Of a stretch of 64,000 bases of DNA, positions 10,001-16,958 are shown one piece after another; positions within the stretch are counted from its first letter, which is position 1, and each line of letters begins with the position of its first letter. The notes beneath the pieces were generated by a model. The model was not told the DNA's origin and did not search any database. It worked only from the letters and a program-made list of their open reading frames with translations. The translations under genes were made by a program, and so were the position numbers. This DNA is from Planctomycetia bacterium (GTDB lineage Bacteria > Planctomycetota > Phycisphaerae > UBA1845 > UTPLA1): assembly GCA_015075745.1 (NCBI GenBank), contig JABTTW010000001.1, forward strand, positions 1,612,001-1,676,000, written 5' to 3'.

Positions 10001-10430
10001 CGGCAACAGCATGCTGGACGAATGCCAGATTTGTGGCGACTTTGACGTCGACCAGGATGTCGATGGCGCCGACTTCTCGACGTTTCTGCTGGCATATGCC
10101 GCCCAATCGACGGACATTAACTATTTACCATGCGCCGACTACGACACCGACGGTGCGATCACGCTGGTCGATTATCAAAGCTGGCTTGCCTGCTACCGCG
10201 CGTGGGTCGGCAGCAGCATCGCCGCTCCGCCCATCCCGGCGGACATCGGCGACATGAACGCCGACGGATTTATCAATGGACTTGACGTTCAGCCCTTCGT
10301 TGACACCGTTCTGTGGCCGTCAGGCGCGGGCCTGCGAAACCGGATCATCGCCGACATGGATGGCAGCGGAACGGTCACACCGGGCGATATCCCGCTTTTC
10401 GTCGAAGTGATGCTGAGCCCAGCGGAGTGA
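7086..10430 (+). CDS. Exported 14-blade propeller-repeat protein with Ca-binding stalk and dockerin-like tail
   Basis: A 1114-residue protein with a signal peptide (cut near the AAAQCAYDW region, about residue 26). Residues about 60-695 are fourteen repeats of roughly 45 residues patterned L(Y/I)AGGxFTxAGGxxAxxIARWDGxxWxxLG; fourteen suggests two seven-bladed propellers. Residues about 698-820 are short Asp/Cys repeats such as DCNSNAIPDDCE, followed by thrombospondin type 3-like segments (DACDNCPMKANPDQAD) that should bind calcium. The C terminus (about 1055-1112) is a dockerin-like pair: GDMNADGFINGLDVQPFVD and ADMDGSGTVTPGDIPLFVE. It is followed 52 bases later by a PEP-CTERM, cohesin-like protein on the same strand. 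No enzyme motif was seen, so binding or display is more likely than catalysis. Confidence 0.85.
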   Translation: MNSGRSGILRLTFCLVVAHGASKAAAQCAYDWKPGDALPGVQGSVCAITNWDPDGPGSEPPLLVVGGLFSNAGGHPASNIATWDGVEWQAFEPGFDGVVYSLIVHNGELYAGGDFTSAGGLTVIGVARWDGSAWREVGVGFLNGRVRALAVFNGDLIAAGYFTNFPFVSLNGIGRWDGTNWHGLGLGLRGQSATYAHALTVQDDNLIVGGSFSQAGSVSANNIARWDGATWHNLGTGVNSTVNALTIHKNEIIAAGTFTQAGGMAANRIAKWSGVEWQSLGSGFDQSALALSSHGNRLYAGGPFTTAGGVAASAIAEWDGSSWIPLGEGLSGDTSQAVCALYSRDDQLWAGGYFINAGGMESRSIARWSDDQWHATSSSFNGSVLDVLYHENSIIVAGTFTRIGGIEVGGVARWDGANWQPMGSPQYDAVNDLRLFNNEFYLAGDRLNQNGYPLGSVSVWDGTNWQSVGGQFDGTVSALDEFGGALVAAGRFLSVDGTPASRVAYWTGSAWQQLGNGLDGWINSLGHYGGKLVAGGGIPHPTDPFCSLLAEWNGQVWRKFSQQQWLGGEVNSIQTVGDSLFAIGPFKLAAHVEVNGIARWNGSSWSDLDGGCPFGVISDLTAYNEQLIVSGQFDYIGNEFANNVAGWNGTSWFPLGEGVNGPTISVNQAGHQLIASGNFSMAGSHPSYRLASWGPVNCDCNNNGINDFDEPGFGDCNVNGSPDVCDLDCDLNGVPDDCELGDDCNDSGVPDSCELEGNDCNSNAIPDDCELGPNDCDSNGVPDECDIAMTDCNQNGLVDRCELAGNDCNANQVPDDCESDVDLDGVIDACDNCPMKANPDQADLESDGFGDACDNCRLFPNPGQENRDGDSAGDVCDPCPDDPLKVDPGLCGCDVRDDANADGDFYADCIDNCPFIPNDDQEDCDFDFVGDICERDCNFNSIPDDCESVTIDCDCNSNGVNDDIELAGHDCDGNSMLDECQICGDFDVDQDVDGADFSTFLLAYAAQSTDINYLPCADYDTDGAITLVDYQSWLACYRAWVGSSIAAPPIPADIGDMNADGFINGLDVQPFVDTVLWPSGAGLRNRIIADMDGSGTVTPGDIPLFVEVMLSPAE
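7263..9170 (+). repeat. Fourteen tandem propeller-blade coding repeats
   Basis: Fourteen degenerate units of about 135 bases encode the blade pattern ending WDGxxWxxLG. Examples are ARWDGSAWREVG, ARWDGATWHNLG, AEWDGSSWIPLG and ARWNGSSWSDLD. The repeats are recognisable in protein but have diverged at the DNA level, so this is old duplication, not a recent expansion. Confidence 0.8.
9178..9545 (+). repeat. Short Asp/Cys Ca-binding coding repeats
   Basis: About eight units of 12-16 codons with the core DCNxNxxPDDCE (for example DCDLNGVPDDCE, DCNDSGVPDSCE, DCDSNGVPDECD, DCNANQVPDDCE). Acidic oxygen ligands at alternating positions plus paired Cys suggest a rigid calcium-stiffened, disulfide-linked stalk between the propellers and the dockerin-like tail. 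Confidence 0.7.
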
Positions 10431-10482
10431 TTCTGAATCAAGGATGCGACGTGATCCGAGAGGCTAAGGTAAGGAGCACAAC

Positions 10483-11031
10483 ATGAGGGGAGGATTCATC
10501 ACGTTCACTGCGTTGGCGATGATCGGCGTCTGGGCAGGCGACTTGCGCGCCAGCATCTGCCCGACCGATGTCTGTGTCCGCATGGAGCTTGACGAACAGA
10601 TCATTGTCGAAGGCGGCTACTTCTCCGTGAACATCGTCGCCGACATCAACGTTCCCGTTGTCGGTTGGGGAATCGATCTTAGGCTTACTCCGGAATCGGC
10701 GATCGCACTGGCCGGCTTGCCGAGTATCGGTTCAGCGTGGGTACCATCCCCCTCGGCTGACGGCGACGGACTCGCTGCCCTGGCCTTTCCGAATGCCATC
10801 ACGGGCAATGATATTCTGTTGGCTACGGTAGACCTGCAGGCGATCTCCATCGGGGATGCTGAACTGAGCATCGAGACAACGATCGGAGACTTGACCGAAG
10901 GATTCGCACGCGATCCGATGGGTTTTGCATCGCTTAACGCCACGCCGGCGTACGTCACCGTCATTCCCGAGCCCGCCGCATTTGCCTTGCTTTGCTTCGC
11001 AGGGCTTTTGCTTCGCCCGCGCAAGATGTAA
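10483..11031 (+). CDS. PEP-CTERM protein with cohesin-like domain
   Basis: A 182-residue exported protein: signal peptide at 1-22, a beta-rich domain at about 28-155, and a C-terminal sorting signal VIPEPAAFALLCFAGLLLR with a basic end (PEP motif, TM helix, Arg). The domain follows the cohesin plan by eye: EGGYFSVNIVADI, then VVGWGIDLRLTPES, then a long loop, then NDILLATVDLQAISIGDAEL. PEP-CTERM proteins are processed by exosortases in other bacteria; no exosortase is in this window. A good AAGGAG Shine-Dalgarno precedes the ATG. It directly follows the dockerin-tailed propeller gene, which makes a receptor/ligand pair plausible. The cohesin assignment is inference from pattern; a generic carbohydrate-binding or immunoglobulin-like fold is the alternative. 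Confidence 0.7.
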   Translation: MRGGFITFTALAMIGVWAGDLRASICPTDVCVRMELDEQIIVEGGYFSVNIVADINVPVVGWGIDLRLTPESAIALAGLPSIGSAWVPSPSADGDGLAALAFPNAITGNDILLATVDLQAISIGDAELSIETTIGDLTEGFARDPMGFASLNATPAYVTVIPEPAAFALLCFAGLLLRPRKM

Positions 11032-11102
11032 TCGTTCGGCTCGCTGTGATGAGATTAGACCATTTACGGCACTAGCCCAGTTGGCGGGCGGGCGGTGGTT
11101 GG

Positions 11103-12278
11103 TTACTGGGTGTCGGGGGATTTTTCGCGCGTGCCGGCGTAGAGCTCGTACTTGAGCAATCGGCACTCGATCTTGGCATTCCAGAAGATCAGCTTGCGGC
11201 TGGTTCGCAGGCCGATGCGTTTGGCCAGTTCGCGATTTCCGGTGAAGATGCATCCGACGTAGCCCTGGCACTGCTTCTTGAGGAAATCGCCGATCCGCTT
11301 GTAGGTTCTTTCCAGCTCCGCCGAGTCGCCCATTCGCTGGCCGTATTCGGCGTTCATGATCACGACGCCGGGCGGCGGTGGGACGGGGGTATCGGCGAAA
11401 TCGCAGACGTGAAACTCGATCAGGTGATCGACGCCGGCGGTCTTTGCATTCTGTTTTGCGGCGCTCACGGCCTCGGGGCTGATGTCGGAGGCGACGATCG
11501 GCGCGGGCTTTGCCTTGCGTCTCTGCTTGCCTGATTCGACGCGCAGGTCCTTCCACACTTTCTCGTCGAAACCTCGGATGTGCATCAGTCCGAAGTTCGA
11601 TCGCAAGAGGCCCGGCGCGCGGTTGGCGGCGAGGAGGGCCGCTTCAATGGCGAGTGTTCCGCTGCCGCACATCGGATTCACGAAGGGGGTGCTGCCATCG
11701 TAGCCACTTGCGAGGACGACGCCGGCGGCGAGGGTCTCGGTCATCGGGGCTTTGAAGGGAATGCGCCGGTATCCGCGATCGGAAAGCTTGCCGCCGCTTG
11801 TGTTGAGGTAGATCCAGCAGTAGTCGTTTCGCCAATAGGTGTTGATGACGATGCCGTGGCGTTCGGGGCCACTGGACGGGCGCGCTCCGACCTGATCCTG
11901 CATGCGATCGACTACCGCGTCCTTGACGCGCTGATTGACATACATCCAGTTGTCGATGGAGGGGTGGTCGCCACGGGAATCGACGCAGATGTAGCCATCC
12001 GGCGGAATGATGTCTTCCCAGGCGATGGTCGAGGCGTGGGTGTAGAGGTCTTCGGGACCGGTGCAGGGGAACTCCTTGAGCAGGTAGAGCACCGAGATGG
12101 CGGTTCGCATGCGCAGGTTGAGGGCCATGCAGTCGCGCAAGGAACCGGTGAGCTCGACGCTGGTCTCGTGGACGGCGGTCGGGGCGTGGCCCAGGTCGTT
12201 TAGTTCCGCCTCGACGTAGGGGGCGAGGCCGGGGGCAGTGGTGATGCGCAGGTCGTTCTTTGTGTCCAGTTGAAGCAT
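11103..12278 (-). CDS. THUMP-domain SAM-dependent RNA methyltransferase
   Basis: A 391-residue protein when started at the ATG at 12278, which has a GGAAG Shine-Dalgarno 4 bases upstream. The reading frame is open further, to 12437, but those 53 residues look non-coding in character. The N-terminal THUMP region (ITTAPGLAPYVEAELNDLGH and following) binds RNA; the C-terminal Rossmann fold has PMCGSGTLAIEAALLA and a later VASDISPEAVSAAKQNA (SAM site). The family (YpsC/RlmL-like) makes N2-methylguanosine in rRNA. The usual catalytic NPPY motif is replaced here by NAEYG in VVIMNAEYGQRMG, which is unusual. It converges on the cohesin-like gene. Confidence 0.85.
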   Translation of the reverse strand: MLQLDTKNDLRITTAPGLAPYVEAELNDLGHAPTAVHETSVELTGSLRDCMALNLRMRTAISVLYLLKEFPCTGPEDLYTHASTIAWEDIIPPDGYICVDSRGDHPSIDNWMYVNQRVKDAVVDRMQDQVGARPSSGPERHGIVINTYWRNDYCWIYLNTSGGKLSDRGYRRIPFKAPMTETLAAGVVLASGYDGSTPFVNPMCGSGTLAIEAALLAANRAPGLLRSNFGLMHIRGFDEKVWKDLRVESGKQRRKAKPAPIVASDISPEAVSAAKQNAKTAGVDHLIEFHVCDFADTPVPPPPGVVIMNAEYGQRMGDSAELERTYKRIGDFLKKQCQGYVGCIFTGNRELAKRIGLRTSRKLIFWNAKIECRLLKYELYAGTREKSPDTQ

Positions 12279-12653
12279 GATTCTTCCGGGGTTGCCGGGG
12301 ATATTGCCGGCTACGCGGGTCAGAGTGTAAGCGATCGAGCGGCGCGGCAGGCGCGAGGGCAGAGCGAAGTCGGCTGAGAATGGGAAACCCGGAAAAGACG
12401 AACAGTCGCCCGGGACGCACCGCCAGGCGATCGGCACCGTCCATGGACTGGCTGGAGATGCCTTGATAACCCAACTTTGCGGAAGGAACTGTAGGGTGAA
12501 GGCCTGACAAAACGAACGTTTGGGGCGTCATGGCCCAGTCGTTCAAGGGCGTTAAAAGGTGGTAATTGAGCCCAGAATCGAGTATAAATGCAGTAGCGAG
12601 CCGGCCCCGGAGTGGGCAAAGTTCCCCGATTTTCTTGTCGGTATGGAGATTCA
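12279..12653. other. Intergenic region between divergent genes
   Basis: A 375-base gap between the methyltransferase (leftwards) and the choice-of-anchor B gene (rightwards). It holds a near-consensus -10, TATAAA, at 12583-12588 on the plus strand, without a good -35 at 17 bases, and a small AAACGAACGTTT inverted repeat near 12510-12521. The plus-strand gene has GGAG at 12645-12648. I see no gene here. Confidence 0.5.
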
Positions 12654-14999
12654 ATGACGAGTTCTCAACGTCTCACTTCGTCGTTATTGGTACTTGCAAT
12701 CTGCTCAATCTGCTTAGCCCATCCGGACGATCCCAAGCTTCTCGATCGACAGGCTCCCTTTGTCGGGGCGAGCTATCGCCTTGGCGTGGATGGGCCGGCG
12801 GACCCTCGCGGCAGCGGCTTTGCGTCCAGCAATGTGACGCTTCATAGCTGGATCACCCTGTCGGATATTGCTGCTTTCTCGGGGACGACTGTTTCTTCCG
12901 GCAACGACTGCTGGGGCTACACGTCGCCTTCCGGCCGGGAGTATGCCCTGGTCGGGGTCAACTCGGGGCTGTGTTTCGTGGAGATCACCAATCCGGATAA
13001 CGCCCAGATTATCTGGTTCATCCCCGGCCCAGATAGTTTGTGGCGCGACGTGAAGGTGTATCAGAACTACGCCTATGTGGTGTCCGAGGGCGGCAGCGGA
13101 ATCCAGGTCATCAGCATGGCGAATATCGACCAAGTGACCAATCGCATATCGCTCGTCGGCACGGTCACGACCGGCGGCGGCGTGGCGACACATAACGTCG
13201 CCCTCAACACGGACAGCGGCTATCTGTACCGGTGCGGCGGCGGATCGAACGGGATTCGCATTTACAGCCTGGCGAATCCGGCGAGCCCGACGTATGTGAC
13301 GTCCTGGTCGGACCGCTATGTGCACGATTGCCAGGTGGTGACGTACACGACGGGTCCGCTGGCGGGGCACGAGATTGCGTATCTCTGCTCGGGCAACAAT
13401 GGCGGCGGGACGAATACGGGCCTGGACATTCTCGACGTGACGGACAAGAACAACATCGTCAATCTTTATCCGACGCGGATTACGTGGCCGAGCGCGGCGT
13501 ATTCGCACCAGGTCTGGCTGTCACCCGATCTGAAGTACGCCTATATCAATGACGAACTGGACGAGACGGGCAGCACGCTGACGCGGACAATGGTGGTGGA
13601 CGTGCAGTTCATGATTGACGAGAACGTCGCGGCCCCGTTTCTCGCGTCGACGTTTAACGGGACCAGCGTCGCGATCAATCACAATCTCTACACCAAGGAC
13701 GACCTGATCTATGAAGCAAACTATCGCAGCGGACTTCGCGTCTTCTGCACGACGGCGGACCCGCTGAACCCTGAGGAGATCGCTTACTTCGACACCTATC
13801 CGGGCAGCGACTCGGCGAATTTCAACGGCGCGTGGAGCAATTATCCGTACTTCCCCAGCGGCAACGTCATCATCAGCGACCTGGAGCGTGGGCTCTTTGT
13901 CGTATCGGTACAGGTACCGGGCGAGAGTCTTTCGTTTGGATTTCCGCAGGGCAAGCCGTCGATCGTTTCGCCGGCGGAGGGCACGAGCTTTGCCGTTTCC
14001 GTCGGGGCGGGCGCCTGCACGGCGACGGATGTCCTGCCGGGCACGGAGATGCTGCACTACGACATCGGCAACGGACTGGTCACTGTGCCGTTGATTGAGA
14101 ACGGCGGCGACTTCATCGCAACGATTCCTGCGAGCCCGTGCGGTGAATTCATCAGCTATTACTTCTCCGCACAGTCGGAGTCGGCTACCACCTATCTGGA
14201 CCCGCCTGGCGCGCCGGGCGTGACCTATACGGCGCTCAGCGAACTTGGGGAGATCGCCGGTCCGGTGGACAATTTCCAGACGGATACGGGCTGGACGACG
14301 GCGGTCGTCGGGGCGACGTCGGGCGGCTGGCAGCGCGGCGTACCCATCGTGGACACCGGCTGGCCTTACTCACCGTTTTTTGACTCGGATGGCAGCGGTC
14401 AGTGCTATGTGACTCAAAACGGCTTCGGCAATACCGACGTGGACAACGGCGCGGTTCAGCTTATTTCTCCGCCGCTCGATATGTCGGGCGAGGATAATGC
14501 GATAACGTTTGACTATTACCTGTACCTGAGCGATTCGCAGACGACCGATCGATTGCTTGTTGAGGTCAACTCCAACAATGGCGTGGGTCCGTGGACGACG
14601 ATCTTCACTGATTACTCCAGCGGCGGCCGCAACTGGCGAAACAAGAAGATTTACGCGACGGAGCTTGCCGCGGCGGGCGTGACGCTGACCTCGACGATGA
14701 AGCTGCGATTCACGGTCAATGACAGCACGCCGCAGGGTGTTGTAGAGGGCGGCATCGACGCGGTCGGCCTGTTCCATCTTGACTGCTTTGTGCCTGTCAC
14801 GTGTACGAAGGGCGACGTGACCGACGATGGTTTTGTGAACGGCAACGACATTCAGCCGTTTGTCGACGTCCTCTTTGGAAGCGCGACGCTGGGGACGGTC
14901 GAGTTTTGTGCGGCGGACATGAATGACAGCGGCGACGTCGAGGCGACCAACGATCTGTCCATGATGGTGGACTGCCTCGTGAACGGCGTTTGCCCGTAA
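12654..14999 (+). CDS. Exported choice-of-anchor B family protein with dockerin-like C-terminus
   Basis: A 781-residue protein starting at the ATG at 12654 (GGAG five bases upstream, followed by a clean signal peptide ending near CLAHPDDP). An ATG 42 bases earlier is in frame but would bury the signal peptide. Residues about 30-425 match the choice-of-anchor B pattern: NVTLHSWITLSDI, a GNDCWGYTSPSGREYALVG segment, and repeated LVIVD-like units predicted to form a propeller. Residues about 430-510 and 530-715 are beta-sandwich-like. The C terminus carries GDVTDDGFVNGNDIQPFVD followed by a second half ADMNDSGDVEATNDL, a dockerin-like pair. The role is probably surface display or scaffold; no catalytic motif is visible. 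Confidence 0.85.
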   Translation: MTSSQRLTSSLLVLAICSICLAHPDDPKLLDRQAPFVGASYRLGVDGPADPRGSGFASSNVTLHSWITLSDIAAFSGTTVSSGNDCWGYTSPSGREYALVGVNSGLCFVEITNPDNAQIIWFIPGPDSLWRDVKVYQNYAYVVSEGGSGIQVISMANIDQVTNRISLVGTVTTGGGVATHNVALNTDSGYLYRCGGGSNGIRIYSLANPASPTYVTSWSDRYVHDCQVVTYTTGPLAGHEIAYLCSGNNGGGTNTGLDILDVTDKNNIVNLYPTRITWPSAAYSHQVWLSPDLKYAYINDELDETGSTLTRTMVVDVQFMIDENVAAPFLASTFNGTSVAINHNLYTKDDLIYEANYRSGLRVFCTTADPLNPEEIAYFDTYPGSDSANFNGAWSNYPYFPSGNVIISDLERGLFVVSVQVPGESLSFGFPQGKPSIVSPAEGTSFAVSVGAGACTATDVLPGTEMLHYDIGNGLVTVPLIENGGDFIATIPASPCGEFISYYFSAQSESATTYLDPPGAPGVTYTALSELGEIAGPVDNFQTDTGWTTAVVGATSGGWQRGVPIVDTGWPYSPFFDSDGSGQCYVTQNGFGNTDVDNGAVQLISPPLDMSGEDNAITFDYYLYLSDSQTTDRLLVEVNSNNGVGPWTTIFTDYSSGGRNWRNKKIYATELAAAGVTLTSTMKLRFTVNDSTPQGVVEGGIDAVGLFHLDCFVPVTCTKGDVTDDGFVNGNDIQPFVDVLFGSATLGTVEFCAADMNDSGDVEATNDLSMMVDCLVNGVCP

Positions 15000-15022
15000 G
15001 ACGCCCGTGGAATACTTTTAAG

Positions 15023-16546
15023 TCAGTGAGCCAATGCCTGAAGGTTCACCTTTTCTCGATCGGTGCGCGGCAGGGATGGGTAGAACTGCCAGACATCGGG
15101 GAGCATGTAGGACGGCAGCCGATCTCGGCAATGGGCGATGAGGTCTGACTCGGAGAGCGAGGCGCCTTCGCGCGGGGCGATGCAGGCCTTGATTCGATTG
15201 CCGAATACGGGGTCCGGCAGCGGAATGACCGCCGCCTCCTGCACCGACGAATGCGAAGCGAGGGCCGCTTCGATCTCGCCCGGCTCGATGCGATGCCCCC
15301 GGCACTTGATCATGCGATCCACCCGCCCGTCGAACATCAACTCGCCGTCCGGCCCGACGTGAACGCGATCGCCGGTGCGATAAGCCAGGCCGAGCCCGTC
15401 CGGGGCGGGAATGAGCCGCTGCGATGTCAGTTTCGCGTCACCATGATAGCCGGCGGTGACGGTCGGCCCGGCGACGAGCAACTCACCGCTTTGTGCCGCA
15501 TCGCTTCCGACCGGATGTGGGATTCCCGACTCATCAATGCACCAGAGGCGCGTATCGGCGATGGCCCGGCCGATCGGCAACGGGCCTTCGACCGTCAAGT
15601 CTTCCGAAGCAACGCGGCGGCAGGTACAGGCATTTGTTTCGGTCGGGCCGTAGAGGTTTGCATACGTGGCGTGCGGGATTTCTTTCGCGATCGCCTGAAG
15701 AGCGGGCTTGGGCATGACTTCGCCGGCGAAGAGGACGAGCCGCAGGGCTGAGAGATCGTGTTCGGCGAGCTTGCCGCGAAGCTGCATCATGATCAGCGAT
15801 GATGGAACGGAATACCACACGGTGATGCGCTCGGCGGCGATGAACTTCGCCATTTGATAGGGGAACATCTTGAGTCGCTCGGGAACGGGGATCATCAGCG
15901 CGCCTACGCGGACGGCGGCGAATATATCCAGGGTGGACAAGTCGAAGTTAAACGGGGCGTGGTTGGCGACGCGGTCTGTCTCGACCATGCCAAACTCGTC
16001 AACGACCCACTTTGAGAAGTGCAGGAGGCTTTCGGTGGTGATCTCGACGCCCTTGGGCCGGCCGGTTGAGCCGGATGTGAAGAGGATGTTGGCAATGTCG
16101 CGCTTCGGCGTCGCGGCACTGATCGTCGCCGGTTTGTGTTGAGTCGCTCTTGAGAGAGGGATGACTCCCTCGTCCGCACGCGAAGTGACCGCGGTCATGA
16201 TGCGGTCGATGCCCAAGGGAGCGCTGGTGCCGACCCAGAGGGAGATGTCGGCATCTTCGCAGATCATCGCGCAGCGCTCGGCGGGCCAAGTGGGGTCGAG
16301 CGGCACGTAGGTCGCTCCGGTACGGATCAGGGCGAAGAGGGCGACGATGGCGTCGATCGACTTGATAAACGAAAAGGCCACGCGGCGACCGGGCCCTGCT
16401 CCCAGCTCGGCAAGCATCGAGGCCGTGCGATCGCTTCGATCGAGTAGCTGGCGGTAGTTGATTACATCGTCGCCGAATTTGACGGCGGGCCGATCGCCGA
16501 AACGGGAGGCGGTTTCCTGGAGCAGGTGATAGAGCGTGATTGACAT
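15023..16546 (-). CDS. Stand-alone amino-acid adenylation enzyme (DltA/NRPS A-domain-like)
   Basis: A 507-residue ANL-family enzyme that should activate an acid as the acyl-AMP and load it on a carrier protein. Core motifs: A3 FTSGSTGRPKGV (156-167), A4 APFNFDLSTLDIF with Asp202 at the position that holds the amino group in amino-acid activators, A5 NLYGPTETN (298-305), A7 YRTGDRV, A8 GRVDRMIKCRGHRIEPGEIE, and the catalytic A10 Lys499 in PRTDREKVNLQ. The length equals a single A domain without condensation or thiolation modules. A carrier protein gene lies 31 bases upstream on the same strand. This resembles the DltA/DltC pair, but no DltB or DltD is present and planctomycetes have no teichoic acids, so the product is unknown. 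Confidence 0.88.
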   Translation of the reverse strand: MSITLYHLLQETASRFGDRPAVKFGDDVINYRQLLDRSDRTASMLAELGAGPGRRVAFSFIKSIDAIVALFALIRTGATYVPLDPTWPAERCAMICEDADISLWVGTSAPLGIDRIMTAVTSRADEGVIPLSRATQHKPATISAATPKRDIANILFTSGSTGRPKGVEITTESLLHFSKWVVDEFGMVETDRVANHAPFNFDLSTLDIFAAVRVGALMIPVPERLKMFPYQMAKFIAAERITVWYSVPSSLIMMQLRGKLAEHDLSALRLVLFAGEVMPKPALQAIAKEIPHATYANLYGPTETNACTCRRVASEDLTVEGPLPIGRAIADTRLWCIDESGIPHPVGSDAAQSGELLVAGPTVTAGYHGDAKLTSQRLIPAPDGLGLAYRTGDRVHVGPDGELMFDGRVDRMIKCRGHRIEPGEIEAALASHSSVQEAAVIPLPDPVFGNRIKACIAPREGASLSESDLIAHCRDRLPSYMLPDVWQFYPSLPRTDREKVNLQALAH

Positions 16547-16577
16547 GATTCGTCGCCGAGGGCGACCCCGCGGCTCA

Positions 16578-16835
16578 TCACCCGTTGCGGTTGGTGATCC
16601 ATTCGACGATCGACGCGACGGACCCGACTCGCTCGGGGGTGACTTCGTCGTCCGGAAGATTGATGCCGATGTCCTGTTCGATGAAGGTGAGGAGCTGCAT
16701 CAGCCGCAGCGAGTCGAGTCCATTGGCATAGAGGTCGGCATCGTCGGCCGGCCAAGCGTTGGGGGGCGTTGGGATCAGAGTCTCAAAAAGGTATCTGCGA
16801 AGCTGATCTCGCGTTTTTTCTGCCGCGACGGCCAT
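16578..16835 (-). CDS. Acyl/aminoacyl carrier protein
   Basis: An 85-residue carrier protein. The phosphopantetheine attachment site is Ser42 in ANGLDSLRLMQLL, the canonical G-x-D-S-L. Length and charge pattern match DltC/ACP proteins of 75-90 residues. It lies 31 bases upstream of the adenylation enzyme and is almost certainly its substrate. No phosphopantetheinyl transferase is in the window. Confidence 0.88.
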   Translation of the reverse strand: MAVAAEKTRDQLRRYLFETLIPTPPNAWPADDADLYANGLDSLRLMQLLTFIEQDIGINLPDDEVTPERVGSVASIVEWITNRNG

Positions 16836-16958
16836 TGATTCATCCTCCGAGAAAGAGACAAGTTTAGAAAGATCAGGGGGTCGGGGTCAAATTGCCCGGA
16901 GAATAACGCGATAGGAGGAAAAAACCCGGCAAAATCGCCAACATGATGGGCGACGGGT

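Noticed and set aside
10483-11031. PEP-CTERM protein considered as an enzyme
   Set aside because: No catalytic residues or metal-binding motif are visible; it is better described as a binding or anchoring domain.
12279-12437. Upstream extension of the THUMP methyltransferase
   Set aside because: The 53 extra residues show no family similarity, and the ATG at 12278 has its own Shine-Dalgarno.
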